A DNA stretch of 7,011 nt from NCBI GenBank assembly GCA_017472905.1, contig JAFUNW010000288.1:1-7011 (forward strand), in the 5' to 3' direction. Of the stretch, positions 6,809 through 7,011 are shown piece by piece; position 1 is the stretch's first letter; each line of letters begins with the position of its first letter. Source of the stretch: Bacteroidaceae bacterium (GTDB taxonomy: Bacteria; Bacteroidota; Bacteroidia; Bacteroidales; Bacteroidaceae). The position numbers and the translations under genes were made by a program. The notes beneath the pieces were generated by a model. That model worked only from the letters and a program-made list of their open reading frames with translations. It made no database searches and was not told the origin of the DNA.

Positions 6809-6914
6809 AAAGAATTAAGTAAACTTCAAAACAGTAAGAATATACCTACAAAGACAAATTCAATGTTGCTGCCGAAAAAGTAGACACAGGAAGATAGAAA
6901 AAGATTGAAAGTTG

Positions 6915-6922
6915 TATATTTG
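6915..6922 (+). promoter_or_regulatory. Putative Bacteroidales -7 box (TATATTTG) for a gene beyond the window
   Basis: TATATTTG fits TAnnTTTG exactly and is followed by TGCATTGA, where a transcript would begin at about 6928-6931. No convincing TTTG is present at the -33 position (about 6891-6896). It points into the GC-rich foldable segment, which would then be the 5' leader of a downstream gene. The motif is short, so chance occurrence in AT-rich DNA is possible. Confidence 0.4.
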
Positions 6923-6933
6923 TGCATTGATAA

Positions 6934-7007
6934 ACCTTGCCTCTGGAGAGAGGGGCGTAGCCCCGAACGCAAGAGGCAAGGTCGGCGACCGCAAAGAGCC
7001 TTCGGTC
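6934..7007 (+). other. GC-rich segment with nested inverted repeats (possible structured leader, repeat or mobile-element end)
   Basis: ACCTTGCCTCT (6934-6944) and AGAGGCAAGGT (6972-6982) are exact reverse complements, 11 bp. Between them GGGGC (6952-6956) and GCCCC (6960-6964) form a second stem around GTA. Further on, GACCG (6987-6991) pairs with CGGTC (7003-7007), and GGTC/GACC (6980-6983/6987-6990) offers an alternative fold. The abrupt change from AT-rich DNA to about 60% G+C marks a boundary. I do not recognise a known RNA family. The segment may continue past the window edge. Bases 6809-6914 just before it hold no feature I can support. Confidence 0.5.
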
Positions 7008-7011
7008 TAAA

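Noticed and set aside
6838..6897. Short plus-strand frame reading KDKFNVAAEKVDTGR
   Set aside because: Looks protein-like but is only about 19 codons with no start codon or start region and no match in the window; too short to call a gene or a remnant.
6909..7010. Plus-strand short frame through the GC-rich segment (about 33 codons, ending TAA 7008-7010)
   Set aside because: No ATG start, overlaps the promoter-like box, and its codons are dictated by the inverted repeats; no recognisable protein.
6826..7011. Minus-strand open frame of about 61 codons at the window end
   Set aside because: It runs through the inverted repeats and the promoter-like box, its predicted chain is low in typical protein features, and it ends in AT-rich intergenic DNA; more likely a chance frame across a structured element.
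1..7011. tRNA, rRNA, transposase or integrase genes
   Set aside because: I looked for cloverleaf-like and conserved T-loop sequence, rRNA-like stretches and DDE or tyrosine-recombinase motifs and saw none.

Overview
The window looks like chromosomal DNA from a gut- or oral-type member of the Bacteroidales (Bacteroides/Phocaeicola/Prevotella/Parabacteroides range). The signs are -7 boxes of the TAnnTTTG type, A-rich start regions without a GGAGG Shine-Dalgarno, and a gene content of exported multidomain proteins: a lipoprotein with paired FN3-like domains, proteins with a type-A T9SS-like C-terminal sorting domain (CTD), and a C10 cysteine peptidase with BspA-like leucine-rich repeats. I cannot name a species. 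All four coding regions are on the + strand and all appear to encode exported proteins.

Layout. 1-1317: 3' part of a large secreted protein (helical segment, galactose-binding-like beta domain, CTD) that begins before the window. 1338-1373: strong intrinsic terminator. 1382-1430: a perfect 11-bp inverted repeat next to a Bacteroidales -7 box. 1466-2755 and 2781-4625: a probable two-gene operon (25-nt gap) encoding a lipoprotein with a HEISH putative zinc-metallopeptidase domain and a secreted beta-rich adhesin/carbohydrate-binding-like protein ending in a CTD. 4652-4739: long imperfect inverted repeat (25-bp arms, 22 matching) with a nested hairpin, ending 14 nt before the next start codon. 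4754-6571: prepro-C10 (streptopain-like) peptidase with C-terminal LRRs, much more AT-rich than its neighbours.

6572-7011 has no intact gene. It holds a frameshifted remnant of a CTD closely related at DNA level to the 3' end of the 2781-4625 gene (6591-6695), four palindromic 17-bp units at an exact 21-bp period (6729-6808), a TATATTTG promoter-like box (6915-6922) and a GC-rich foldable segment running to the window edge (6934-7007).

How it fits together (inference): a surface or secreted set with two different peptidase types and at least two binding/adhesin proteins, plausibly for host or dietary protein/glycoprotein use. The composition shift, the inverted-repeat element in front and the CTD remnant behind suggest that the C10 gene is a later arrival between two copies of a CTD-encoding sequence. 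I see no complete new multi-gene defence or mobile system. The least explained items are the 21-bp phased palindromes, the inverted-repeat element at the C10 start, the CTD duplication scar and the variant metal site of the HEISH protein.
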